From assembly GCF_022809715.1 (NCBI RefSeq), contig NZ_CP094461.1:744001-808000 (forward strand): a stretch of DNA of 64,000 nucleotides, read 5' to 3'. Shown piece by piece: positions 31,704 through 39,300 of the stretch (its first letter is position 1; each line of letters begins with the position of its first letter). The DNA is from Burkholderia pyrrocinia (lineage in GTDB: Bacteria; Pseudomonadota; Gammaproteobacteria; Burkholderiales; Burkholderiaceae). The translations under genes and the position numbers were made by a program. Under the pieces are notes generated by a model. That model was not told the origin of the DNA. It made no database searches and saw only the letters and a program-made list of their open reading frames with translations.

Positions 31704-34480
31704 CGCCGCGCGCGACGCTGCGGCTGCAGCTGCATGCGGGTTTCACGTTCGACGATGCGGCCACGCATGCCGACTACTTCGCGCGCGTCGGCGTGAGCCA
31801 TCTGTACCTGTCGCCGGTCACGACGGCCGAGCCCGGTTCGCTGCATGGCTACGACACCGTCGACTACGGCTCGGTCAGCGCCGAACTCGGCGGCGAAGCC
31901 GGCCTGGTCCGGCTCGTCGGCGCGCTGCGCGCACGCGGCATCGGCGTGATCGTCGACATCGTGCCGAACCACATGGGCGTCGGCGGCGCGTCGAACGGCT
32001 GGTGGAACGACGTGCTCGAATGGGGGCCGGCGAGCCCGTACGCACACTGCTTCGACATCGACTGGCATCCGCCCGACGCGGCACTCGACGGCAAGGTGCT
32101 GCTGCCCTGCCTCGGCACGCCGTACGGCGACGCGCTCGCGGCCGGCGACATCGCGCTCGGCGCCGATCCGTCGACCGGCCGCTTCTTCGTTGCGTGCCCG
32201 GGGCGACAGCTGCCCGTGTCCGCCGCCACCTATGCGGACATCCTGCGCATCGCGAACCGCTCGGACCTGAACACGCTCGCCGAACGCTTCGGTGCCGTGC
32301 CGGCGCGCGACAGCGCCCGGCTGGCCGCCGCGCATGAGGCGTTGCGCGATTACGCGGCCGCGCACGGCCCGCATGCGTTCGACGCCGTGCTGCGCGGCGC
32401 CGATCCGCGCAACGCACGCTCGCGCGCGTGGCTGCACCGGCTGCTCGAACGCCAGCACTACCGGCTCGCGTGGTGGCGCACGGCCTCGGACGAACTGAAC
32501 TGGCGGCGCTTCTTCGACATCGCGACGCTCGCGGGCATCCGCAGCAACGACGATGCGGTGTTCGACGCCGTCCATGCGCTGCCGTTGCGCCTCTACGCAG
32601 CCGGATATATCGACGGGGTGCGCGTCGATCACGTCGACGGGCTCGCCGATCCGCGCGCGTACTGCCGGCGGCTGCATGCGCAACTCGCGGCGCTGCGCGA
32701 CCAGCCGCCGTACGTCGTCGTCGAAAAAATCCTGGCGCCCGGCGAAGCGCTGCGCGATGACTGGGGTGTCAACGGCACGACCGGCTACGACTTCATGAAC
32801 GACGTCGGCGCGCTGCTGCACGACCCGGCCGGCGCCGCGCCGCTGGCCGCCCACTGGGCGGCGGTGTCCGGTTCGTCGCGCACGTTCGCGCAGGAGGCGC
32901 TCGACGGCAAGCGGCGCGTGCTGATGCGCCAGCTCGCCGCCGAGCATGCGCGCGTCGCGCGGCTGCTGCACGGCATTGCGCGCGCGTCGCCCGCGACGCG
33001 CGACGTCAGTCTGGTCGCGATCCAGCGCGTGCTGGGCGAACTCGCGGTGCGGCTGCCGGTGTACCGGATGTATCCGGCGCAGGAAGACCCGCCGGCCGAC
33101 ACCGACCGCCGGGTGCTCGCGAAAGCGTACGAAGGGGCATGCGCGGCCGTCGATCCGGCCGACCGCTACGCGCTCGACCGCGTCGCCGCGTGGCTCGGGT
33201 TGCCGGTCGTGCGCGTGCCGCGCGCGGGCGCCGCCGCGCTGCACGCGGCCCGCGTCGCGTTCGCGCAGCTCACCGCGCCTCTCGCCGCGAAGGGGGTCGA
33301 GGATACGGCCTGCTATCGCTACGGCCGGCTGCTGTCGCGCAACGAGGTCGGCGCCGACGCGAGCGACTTCAGCCTGTCGCGCGGCGCATTCCATGCGCGC
33401 AACCGGCGCCGCGCCCGAATCGTGCCGCATACGCTCGTCGCGACGGCCACGCACGACCACAAGCGCGGCGAGGACGCGCGCGCGCGGCTCGCGGTGCTCA
33501 GCGAGATGCCCGACGCCTGGCGCGCGGTATCGCTCGACTGGTCCGCGCTCAACCTGCCCCGGCGCGGCGGCGCGCATCGCGACCTGGCGTGGGCGCCGGG
33601 GCCGGCCGCCGAGGCGATGCTGTACCAGACGCTGGTCGGCTGCTGGCCGCCGTCGCTGATGCCCGACGACGACGCGGGGCTCGCGGCGCTCGCCGAACGC
33701 GTGGTGCGCTGGCAGACGAAGGCGCTGCGCGAAGCGAAGCGGCATACGGACTGGCTCGCGCCGGAGACGGACTACGAGCGCGCTTGCGAAGCGTTCGTCC
33801 GCGCGATCCTGACGCCGCGCGGCGCAGGCGATTTCGCGCACCGGCTGCATGCGTTCGTGGCGCGGATCGCGCCGGCCGGCATCGTCAACAGCCTGACGCA
33901 GACGGCCCTGCGGATCGCGTCCCCCGGCGTGCCCGATCTGTATCAAGGTACCGAGCGATGGGATCACTCGCTCGTCGATCCGGACAACCGGCGCGACGTG
34001 CCGTTCGCGGCGCTGGCGGCCGAGCGCGTCGACGCGCCGGTCGAATCGTACCTGCCGACCTGGCCGGATGCGCGCGTGAAACGGGCGCTGGTCGAACGGA
34101 TGCTCGCGCTGCGCGCGCGGTGGCCGGCGACGTTCGCCGACGGTGCGTATGTGCCGCTGCGCGTGCGCGGCACGCTCGGGCGTCACGCGGTTGCGTTCGC
34201 GCGGTGCGGCGATGCGGCGACCGTGGTGGTCGTAGCAACGCGGCTTGCGTGCCGGCTGTTCGGCGACAGGCCCGGCTTGCCGCGCGTGGAGCCCGCGTTA
34301 TGGGGCGATACGGCGGTCGTGTTGCCGCGTGGTGCCAAAGGGCCCTGGACGGACTGGCTGAATGCGCGGGACGGAATCGACGCGCCGGATGGCTTGATCA
34401 GGCTCGATCGCTGTCTGGCTGCGCTGCCTGTCGCCGTGCTCGTCGCGGCTCACCCAACCCCAACGGATCGGAATCCCTGA
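31700..34480 (+). CDS. treY: TreY, maltooligosyl trehalose synthase
   Basis: 926-residue GH13_26 enzyme that turns the reducing-end alpha-1,4 bond of maltooligosaccharides into an alpha,alpha-1,1 bond, creating the TreZ substrate. Motifs: TLRLQLHAGFTFDDA start, VSHLYLSPVTTAEPGSLHGYD, VDIVPNHMGV, nucleophile Asp in GVRVDHVDGLADP, Glu in VVVEKILAPGE and ATATHDHKRGED. The ATG overlaps the restored malQ stop, but in the frame as sequenced malQ ends 338 bp earlier, which would weaken coupling. Last gene of the operon. Confidence 0.95.
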   Translation: MTPRATLRLQLHAGFTFDDAATHADYFARVGVSHLYLSPVTTAEPGSLHGYDTVDYGSVSAELGGEAGLVRLVGALRARGIGVIVDIVPNHMGVGGASNGWWNDVLEWGPASPYAHCFDIDWHPPDAALDGKVLLPCLGTPYGDALAAGDIALGADPSTGRFFVACPGRQLPVSAATYADILRIANRSDLNTLAERFGAVPARDSARLAAAHEALRDYAAAHGPHAFDAVLRGADPRNARSRAWLHRLLERQHYRLAWWRTASDELNWRRFFDIATLAGIRSNDDAVFDAVHALPLRLYAAGYIDGVRVDHVDGLADPRAYCRRLHAQLAALRDQPPYVVVEKILAPGEALRDDWGVNGTTGYDFMNDVGALLHDPAGAAPLAAHWAAVSGSSRTFAQEALDGKRRVLMRQLAAEHARVARLLHGIARASPATRDVSLVAIQRVLGELAVRLPVYRMYPAQEDPPADTDRRVLAKAYEGACAAVDPADRYALDRVAAWLGLPVVRVPRAGAAALHAARVAFAQLTAPLAAKGVEDTACYRYGRLLSRNEVGADASDFSLSRGAFHARNRRRARIVPHTLVATATHDHKRGEDARARLAVLSEMPDAWRAVSLDWSALNLPRRGGAHRDLAWAPGPAAEAMLYQTLVGCWPPSLMPDDDAGLAALAERVVRWQTKALREAKRHTDWLAPETDYERACEAFVRAILTPRGAGDFAHRLHAFVARIAPAGIVNSLTQTALRIASPGVPDLYQGTERWDHSLVDPDNRRDVPFAALAAERVDAPVESYLPTWPDARVKRALVERMLALRARWPATFADGAYVPLRVRGTLGRHAVAFARCGDAATVVVVATRLACRLFGDRPGLPRVEPALWGDTAVVLPRGAKGPWTDWLNARDGIDAPDGLIRLDRCLAALPVAVLVAAHPTPTDRNP

Positions 34481-34723
34481 ATCGCCCGGTCGTAATCGAA
34501 TTTATGCAAAACGGTCCGCGTGTAATCGTTTTTGTACGCCCAAAATCGATTTCTGCCCGGAACGGGCGTTCATAGTCGATTTTGCGCAGCGACGGTACCG
34601 CATGGCTTATCGCGAACCGTGATGTCACCGTATCCCTGGCCTTTCGCGACGGGGAATCGAGCGATCGCGCGAGAGTCGGTCGTTACCGGCCAGAACGACC
34701 GGCGGGACAGTAAGCGCCCGACA
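34481..34723. other. Short A+T-richer gap after treY
   Basis: About 240 bp without a gene, where the treY operon meets a gene on the opposite strand. Between 34487 and 34590 it is A+T-richer than its surroundings and repeats the pattern TAATCG-N2-TTT twice (34494, 34520). No hairpin with a T-run was found, so the terminator of the long operon is not visible here. Confidence 0.4.
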
Positions 34724-34966
34724 TCACGACCACTCGTCCGGCGGCATCGTCCCGCCGTCGTCCTCCCACAGCGGCGCGCCCGCGTTGTCGCCATGGCCAG
34801 CGGTCACGGTCCCTTTCGCATCGCGGTCCTTCGACCGTCGCGTCTCGCCGCGCTTCGCCGCACGAACCCGCGTGCGCGTCGGCGTCACGGTGCGCTGCCC
34901 GCCGCCCCGGCGCTCGTCGGCCGATGCCGTGCCTTTTGTCTGCCGCACATTCGAACCCGCATTCAT
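34724..34966 (-). CDS. Small basic hypothetical protein, 80 aa
   Basis: A short hydrophilic Arg/Lys/Gly-rich protein starting MNAGSNVRQTKGTASADERR, with an acidic tail (WEDDGGTMPPDEWS). No domain is recognised and it looks unstructured. The ribosome site AGGAGAG is strong, and an exact sigma-54 core lies 49 bp upstream of the ATG. It is divergent from the PsiD-like gene. Confidence 0.65.
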   Translation of the reverse strand: MNAGSNVRQTKGTASADERRGGGQRTVTPTRTRVRAAKRGETRRSKDRDAKGTVTAGHGDNAGAPLWEDDGGTMPPDEWS

Positions 34967-35014
34967 CGTTTCTCTCCTGCGTCACTGAAAAACCGAAAAA
35001 CCGGTGAAAACGCC

Positions 35015-35028
35015 GCAATTTCGATGCC
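35015..35028 (-). promoter_or_regulatory. Sigma-54 promoter core (GGCATCGAAATTGC)
   Basis: Exact GGCAT-N5-TTGC core, 49 bp from the 34966 start. The divergent core at 35036 begins seven bases away, so two sigma-54 holoenzymes could hardly bind at once. Confidence 0.68.
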
Positions 35029-35035
35029 GCCCCCG

Positions 35036-35049
35036 GGCAAGCGTCTTGC
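35036..35049 (+). promoter_or_regulatory. Sigma-54 promoter core (GGCAAGCGTCTTGC)
   Basis: GG-N10-GC spacing with one change in the -24 box (GGCAA for GGCAC), followed by T after TTGC as in the consensus. It is 37 bp from the ATG of the PsiD-like gene. Confidence 0.62.
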
Positions 35050-35085
35050 TACGTGTTCGTACCGAATCAGCCGCAGGAGCCGACG

Positions 35086-36336
35086 ATGCCGACCGAACCC
35101 CACACGCCGCCTGCCACGCGCCGCCGGCTCGGCGAATGGCTGACCCACGAGGAAGCGCACATGGCCGCGTTCCGCGAAAAGATCGCGGCCGACGCGCGCG
35201 CGCATGCCGGCGAACGACTGCGCACGCCGGCCGTGCAGGCACTCGCGCGGCTGTTCGACGACTGCCCCGTGCTGCGCATGGGCCTCGTCCGCGCGATCGA
35301 CGAGGCGGTCGAATCCGGCCGCCGGCTCGGCTACACGTCGATCGGCGAACTGATGACCGTGATCGACCACCTGATGACCTACACGCCGCCGTTCAGCGAA
35401 TCGAGCCTGATCGTGTGCCCGCTGAACGCGTTCCTCGACTGGCCGATGTGCATGCCGTCGGGCCACGCGGTGTTTCGGGACGCAACCGTGAACGCGTACC
35501 TGAAACGGGTGCTGAACGTATGGTGCGACTTCCTCGGCGGCCCGCATTCATGCGAGCATCTCGACGCGTCGGCGCCCGACGGCTGGTTCTGCGACGAAGC
35601 GAGCAAGCGCATCGGGCTGTCGCAATTCCGCTATCGCGACGATCAACCGCACCTCGGCTTCGATTCGTGGAACGACTTCTTCACGCGACGCTTTCGGGAA
35701 GGCGCGCGGCCCGTCGACGCGCCGGACGATCCGCACGTGATCGTCAGCGCGTGCGAGGCCGCGCCGTACCACACCGAAACGAACGTGAAGCTGCGCGACA
35801 CGTTCTGGATCAAGGCGCAGCCGTATTCGCTGCACGACATCTTCACGCGCGCGGGGCGACCGCTCGCCGAGCGCTTCGTCGGCGGCGATCTCTACCAGGC
35901 CTATCTCAGCGCGTACAACTACCATCGCTGGCATGCGCCGGTGCGCGGCACCGTCACGCATGCGTACCGGATCGACGGCACCTACTACTCGGTCGCCGAA
36001 GCCGAAGGCCCGGACCCGGCCGGGCTCAACGACTCGCAGGGCTACATGACGGCGGTCGCCGCGCGCGCGATCGTCGCGATCGAGAGCGACGACCCGGGTA
36101 TCGGCACCGTGGCCGCGGTATTCGTCGGGATGGGCGACGTGTCGTCGTGCGTGATCGAGGTCTTGCCGGGCCAGCGCGTCGACAAGGGCGACGAGATCGG
36201 CCGCTTCCAGTTCGGCGGCTCGACGTACTGCCTGCTGTTCGAGGCCGGCGTGATCGAGCGCTTCCTGTACGCGCCGCCGTTCGACGGCGACACGCCCGTC
36301 GCGCAGGTGAACGCGTCCGTCGCGATCGCGCGGTGA
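35086..36336 (+). CDS. PsiD-like / phosphatidylserine decarboxylase-family protein
   Basis: 416 residues. The C-terminal half is a pyruvoyl-dependent decarboxylase: SWNDFFTRRFREGARPV, YNYHRWHAPVRGTV, and the self-cleavage motif GGST in FQFGGSTYCLLFEAG, where Ser would become the pyruvoyl group. The N-terminal half (LGEWLTHEEAHMAAF ... FNAFLDWPMCMPSGHAVF-like region) resembles the extra domain of fungal L-tryptophan decarboxylase PsiD and its relatives. There is no membrane segment, unlike housekeeping Psd. Substrate could be phosphatidylserine or an aromatic amino acid. CAGGAG precedes the ATG; a sigma-54 core lies 37 bp upstream. Confidence 0.8.
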   Translation: MPTEPHTPPATRRRLGEWLTHEEAHMAAFREKIAADARAHAGERLRTPAVQALARLFDDCPVLRMGLVRAIDEAVESGRRLGYTSIGELMTVIDHLMTYTPPFSESSLIVCPLNAFLDWPMCMPSGHAVFRDATVNAYLKRVLNVWCDFLGGPHSCEHLDASAPDGWFCDEASKRIGLSQFRYRDDQPHLGFDSWNDFFTRRFREGARPVDAPDDPHVIVSACEAAPYHTETNVKLRDTFWIKAQPYSLHDIFTRAGRPLAERFVGGDLYQAYLSAYNYHRWHAPVRGTVTHAYRIDGTYYSVAEAEGPDPAGLNDSQGYMTAVAARAIVAIESDDPGIGTVAAVFVGMGDVSSCVIEVLPGQRVDKGDEIGRFQFGGSTYCLLFEAGVIERFLYAPPFDGDTPVAQVNASVAIAR

Positions 36337-36365
36337 GCAGCGCGCCCGCGCGTCATCGTCACGCG

Positions 36366-36593
36366 TCACGCATCGGTGCCGTCCGGTTCGTACCCGTCGT
36401 GCCGCTGCACGCACCGCAGCACCGACAGGCCGTCGGCCGTCAACGCGGGCCGGCGCTCGCCCGCCGCGCCGTCGCCCTGCATCACGATCAGGTTCCGTTC
36501 GACCAGCGCGGCGACGTCCTCGCGATCGATCTGGATCTGTTCCGGTGCGCGATACACCAGGAACAACGCGGCAAATTCATGGGCGGTCAGCAT
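36366..36593 (-). CDS. Small hypothetical protein, 75 aa
   Basis: MLTAHEFAALFLVYRAPEQIQIDREDVAALVERNLI... reads like a small helix-rich winged-helix-type fold, but no named family is recognised. A GGGGAA ribosome site is suitably placed. It is convergent with the PsiD-like gene and has a candidate sigma-54 core 91 bp upstream. Confidence 0.65.
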   Translation of the reverse strand: MLTAHEFAALFLVYRAPEQIQIDREDVAALVERNLIVMQGDGAAGERRPALTADGLSVLRCVQRHDGYEPDGTDA

Positions 36594-36683
36594 GCTCGTT
36601 CCCCGTTGACGGCTTCACGCGATGCGACGACGGCGTCGCATCGGCATGCGGCGCGACACGCGCACCGGCGATCGTCGATGCGT

Positions 36684-36697
36684 GCACGGACCATGCC
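36684..36697 (-). promoter_or_regulatory. Near-match sigma-54 core (GGCATGGTCCGTGC)
   Basis: T precedes a perfect GGCAT -24 box; -12 is GTGC rather than TTGC. A copy of the conserved TACACG-type element lies 94 bp further upstream, as at the pfpI promoter, which raises its credibility. Confidence 0.5.
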
Positions 36698-36772
36698 AAT
36701 CCGCGCGAAGCGGCGCTCGTCCGAGCCGTGGGCGCGCGGCCCGATATGGCACCGCGCGGCGTCCGGCCGCCC

Positions 36773-36800
36773 GTGCAAAGTTTTCAACGACGTGTAATGC
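36773..36800 (-). promoter_or_regulatory. Conserved upstream element, copy 1 (TACACGTCGTTGAAA)
   Basis: Read on the minus strand this region is nearly identical over 28 bases to 37888-37915. Both lie about 90-95 bp upstream of a sigma-54-type core, where activators of the NtrC class bind. The core shows imperfect dyad symmetry (TTnCA-N6-TGnAA). Confidence 0.55.
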
Positions 36801-36858
36801 CGGACGCGAGCGGGCCGAACGCGAACGCGGGTCAAACGCGTCGGCCGCGGCGCCTCGA

Positions 36859-37200
36859 TCAGGAGCGCCGCGAACGGGACATGCCGGCCTTCACGCTGCC
36901 TGCCGCCGCACGGCCGTGCGCGCGGAAATAGCCGCTGTGCAGTACCACGCCGCCCTTGCCGTCCGCCAGCACCTCCGCGCACGCAGCCTCGATACGCGCG
37001 CGGCCGCGCTCGAACGCGTCGCGCAGGTCGGCTTCCAGTGCCGACGGCGCGCCGAAATGATCCTCGAGCGCCTCGACCGTGATCGCGCAGTGCTCCGGCT
37101 GGCCGTCGACGTCGACGGTGAAGCACAGTTGCAGCGCCGCGCCGTCGAACTCGGGCGGCGCATCGGCCAGTGTCACGCGGCGGGGGGAATCGGCCGGCAT
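36859..37200 (-). CDS. DUF1488 family protein
   Basis: 113 residues. The pattern EFDGAALQLCFTVDVDGQPEHCAITVEALEDHFGAPSA is the DUF1488 signature; function unknown. It starts four bp after the pfpI stop, so it is the second gene of a two-gene operon behind the sigma-54 core at 37804. The C-terminal Arg/Ser tail is low in complexity. Confidence 0.85.
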   Translation of the reverse strand: MPADSPRRVTLADAPPEFDGAALQLCFTVDVDGQPEHCAITVEALEDHFGAPSALEADLRDAFERGRARIEAACAEVLADGKGGVVLHSGYFRAHGRAAAGSVKAGMSRSRRS

Positions 37201-37204
37201 CGGA

Positions 37205-37753
37205 TCACGCGCTCCGCGACGCGAGGCTTTCGACCAGCGCGCCGCTGAATGCCGGCAGGTCGGCGGGCTTGCGGCTCGTGATCAGGTTGCCGTCGCGCAC
37301 GACTTCCTCGTCGACCCACTTGCCGCCCGCATGGCGGATGTCGTCCTGCAGGCTCGGCCAGCTCGTCATCGTGCGCCCTTCCACGAGCCCGGACGACACG
37401 AGCAGCCAGCCGCCGTGGCAGATCGCGGCGATCGGCTTGCCGGCGCCGACGGCCGCCGTCACGAACTCGCGCGCGGCCGGGATCATCCGGATCGCGTCGC
37501 CGTTGACGACGCCGCCGGGCAGCACGACCGCGTCGTAGTCGCCCTCGCGCGCGTCGTCGAACGTGCGGTCGACCTTCACGCGCGCGCCCTTGTCGACGTG
37601 CCTGAACCCCTGGATTTCGCCGCGTTTCTGCGAAATCACGTCGACCTGCGCGCCTTCGGCCGCCAGCGCGCGTTGCGGTTCGACAAGCTCGGCCTCCTCG
37701 AAGCCGTCGACCGCGAGGATCGCTACCTTGCAATGGTCCAGTCTGCCGCTCAT
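37205..37753 (-). CDS. PfpI/YhbO-like DJ-1 superfamily protein
   Basis: 182-residue type-1 glutamine-amidotransferase-like protein. It shows VAILAVDGFEEAELVEPQRAL, the VLPGG loop and the nucleophile elbow AICHGGW with the reactive Cys. Relatives are stress-induced proteases, chaperones or glyoxal/protein deglycases. GGAGG precedes the ATG (MSGRLDH); upstream in-frame ATGs are poorer. It heads an operon with DUF1488 and has an exact sigma-54 core 51 bp upstream, fitting a stress role. Confidence 0.9.
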   Translation of the reverse strand: MSGRLDHCKVAILAVDGFEEAELVEPQRALAAEGAQVDVISQKRGEIQGFRHVDKGARVKVDRTFDDAREGDYDAVVLPGGVVNGDAIRMIPAAREFVTAAVGAGKPIAAICHGGWLLVSSGLVEGRTMTSWPSLQDDIRHAGGKWVDEEVVRDGNLITSRKPADLPAFSGALVESLASRSA

Positions 37754-37803
37754 GGAAACCTCCGTGGATGCCGCGGCACCCTTTATGCCGTCCCGGTCAC
37801 GGA

Positions 37804-37817
37804 GCAATCGCCGTGCC
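37804..37817 (-). promoter_or_regulatory. Sigma-54 promoter core (GGCACGGCGATTGC)
   Basis: Matches GGCACG-N4-TTGC exactly and is followed by T, 51 bp from the pfpI ATG. The conserved element copy 2 lies about 90 bp upstream. Confidence 0.78.
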
Positions 37818-37887
37818 GCGTGCGACCGACCGGACGACGGCGACAAGAGACCGGCCGAAACCGGCCCATGCCGCGCCGCCGCGCACG

Positions 37888-37915
37888 GGCTGAAAAGATT
37901 TCAACGGCGTGTAAC
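37888..37915 (-). promoter_or_regulatory. Conserved upstream element, copy 2 (TACACGCCGTTGAAA)
   Basis: Second copy of the element at 36773-36800, differing at about four of 28 positions, about 90 bp upstream of the pfpI sigma-54 core and in the same orientation. The gap around it (37754-37929) holds no gene. Confidence 0.58.
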
Positions 37916-37929
37916 CCGACCCGGCACGA

Positions 37930-38298
37930 TTACTGCAGGCGGGTTGCCGCATCGAGCATCGCGTCGGTCAGTTCGACCGTCAGCGTCAGATCGTCGTCGT
38001 CGTTGTCGGGGAGCCGGTCGAGCATGTCCCGCACGGCCTCGTGCAGCATCGTGTGCACGCGCATCCGGGCGCCGTCGTCGAGGCCCGCGTAGCGTTCCAT
38101 CGTGTCGCAGTCGAGCACCAGCACGACCGAATGCCGCCCCGTATCGGGTGGCGCATCGGCCTCCATCGACCACGCCGCATGAAACGTGACCGTGCCTGTC
38201 TCGACGTCGAGACGGACCGTCGTATCGAGATCGCCGGCGTCGGCCGTGTCGGCGTCCGTTGCATCGTCTTCCAGACTGATCCGGGAGTTCGATCGCAT
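37930..38298 (-). CDS. DUF3022-like protein, copy A
   Basis: 122 residues with acidic ends (SLEDDATDADTADAGD; DNDDDDLTLTVELTD). The centre (DCDTMERYAGLDDGARMRVHTMLHEAVRDML) is clearly related to the protein at 44026-44412, and both resemble the DUF3022 family found mainly in Burkholderia. Function unknown; no membrane segment. AGGAGG precedes the ATG, and a candidate sigma-54 core lies 142 bp upstream. Confidence 0.75.
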   Translation of the reverse strand: MRSNSRISLEDDATDADTADAGDLDTTVRLDVETGTVTFHAAWSMEADAPPDTGRHSVVLVLDCDTMERYAGLDDGARMRVHTMLHEAVRDMLDRLPDNDDDDLTLTVELTDAMLDAATRLQ

Positions 38299-38439
38299 GG
38301 TGTCCTCCTGCGTGGCGGCCGCGCGCGCTCGCTTCAAACGGCGCCGGCCATTCGGTTCGTATGCGGATGTAATGCGGATGTCACGAGGTTTTCGTGCTGA
38401 ACGAAGAGCGCGGAATGGCACGCCTGCGCGGACTTTGCA

Positions 38440-38453
38440 GCAAGGGCCATACC
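38440..38453 (-). promoter_or_regulatory. Near-match sigma-54 core (GGTATGGCCCTTGC)
   Basis: GG-N10-GC spacing, -12 TTGC followed by T; the -24 box is GGTAT. Its distance to the DUF3022 start (142 bp) is the longest of the set. It is divergent from the strong core at 38475. Confidence 0.45.
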
Positions 38454-38474
38454 TCCGGCGGCAGGGCGCCGCGC

Positions 38475-38488
38475 GGCACGCGAATTGC
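38475..38488 (+). promoter_or_regulatory. Sigma-54 promoter core (GGCACGCGAATTGC)
   Basis: Exact GGCACG-N4-TTGC, 47 bp from the DUF3175 ATG. A 5-bp hairpin (CACGA-N5-TCGTG, 38382-38396) lies about 80 bp upstream. Confidence 0.78.
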
Positions 38489-38534
38489 GGCGCCGTTGCC
38501 CGTACGTCCCTGCGACGCCATCCGGAGCCCTGCA

Positions 38535-38891
38535 ATGCCTTCCGCTTCCGCTTCCCGCGCGCACGGCAAACGCCCGACGCGCCGCCCCGGCCGGGCCCGC
38601 AGCGCCGATCCGCAACATCGCAAGCGCTGGTCCGCCGAAGTCACGCAAAAAAGCGACGTGCTCGACATCGAGCCCGACATCTTCAAGTCCGACGATCCGG
38701 GCGCTATCGCCGCTTCGCTGAAGCGCTCGGCCGAACGGAGCCGCCGCCGCAAGTCTTCGCCGTTCCAGTCGGCGATGTCGATGCTGAACTTCTATGTGAA
38801 CCGCGCGGGCCGCAACCTGCCGAAAACGCGCCGCGCGACGCTCGAACGCGCGAAGCGGAAACTGCGCGAAGCCTTCGGCCGCAAGCCGTGA
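38535..38891 (+). CDS. DUF3175 family protein
   Basis: 118 residues. The basic N-terminus is followed by the DUF3175 signature: KRWSAEVTQKSDVLDIEPDIFKSDDPGAIAASLKRSAE, then FQSAMSMLNFYVNRAGRNLP and ERAKRKLREAFG. The family is small, basic and of unknown function, often found near stress and DNA-repair genes. GGAG sits upstream of the chosen ATG; the frame continues 47 codons further without support. A sigma-54 core is 47 bp upstream. Confidence 0.88.
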   Translation: MPSASASRAHGKRPTRRPGRARSADPQHRKRWSAEVTQKSDVLDIEPDIFKSDDPGAIAASLKRSAERSRRRKSSPFQSAMSMLNFYVNRAGRNLPKTRRATLERAKRKLREAFGRKP

Positions 38892-38934
38892 CGGCGGCCG
38901 GCCACCGCCGCATCGCCCCGCCCGAATCGCGCGC

Positions 38935-39300
38935 ATGCACGAAACGCCGTGGTACCTGATCGTCGGCGCGGTGCTGATGGGCATAGGCATCGCGACATCC
39001 GCGCTGCGCCACCTGCCGTGCAGCACCGCGATGATCTATCTCGTGCTCGGCATCGCGCTCGGCCCGGCCGGCACCGGGTTGCTGCGTCTCGACCTCGAAC
39101 GGGACGCGCCGCTGCTGCGCTCGATCGTCGAGGTTGCGCTGCTCGTGTCGCTGTTCGCGATCGGGCTGCGGCTGCGCGTGCCGCCGTCCGACCGGCTGTG
39201 GCGCGTCCCGTGCCGCGTCGGCCTGCTCGCGATGAGCGTCACCGTGCCGCTGCTCGCGATGCTCACGATGCGCCGAGCCGTGCGCGCATCTTCGCGGTGA
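38935..39300 (+). pseudogene. Truncated cation:proton antiporter (N-terminal fragment)
   Basis: About 105 residues (MHETPWYLIVGAVLMGIGIATSALRHLPCSTAMIYLVLGIALGPAGTGLLRLD ... LLVSLFAIGLRLRVP) match the first three helices of a CPA1-type Na+/H+ antiporter, normally over 400 residues. After about 39255 the similarity stops and the frame runs antisense into the 3' end of ligD, ending at 39300. No further antiporter sequence follows. The fragment looks like a deletion remnant that ended at the ligD stop. Confidence 0.78.

Noticed and set aside
34487..34590. Repeated TAATCG-N2-TTT pattern after treY
   Set aside because: Two imperfect copies only, no dyad or gene attached; treated as background in an A+T-richer gap.
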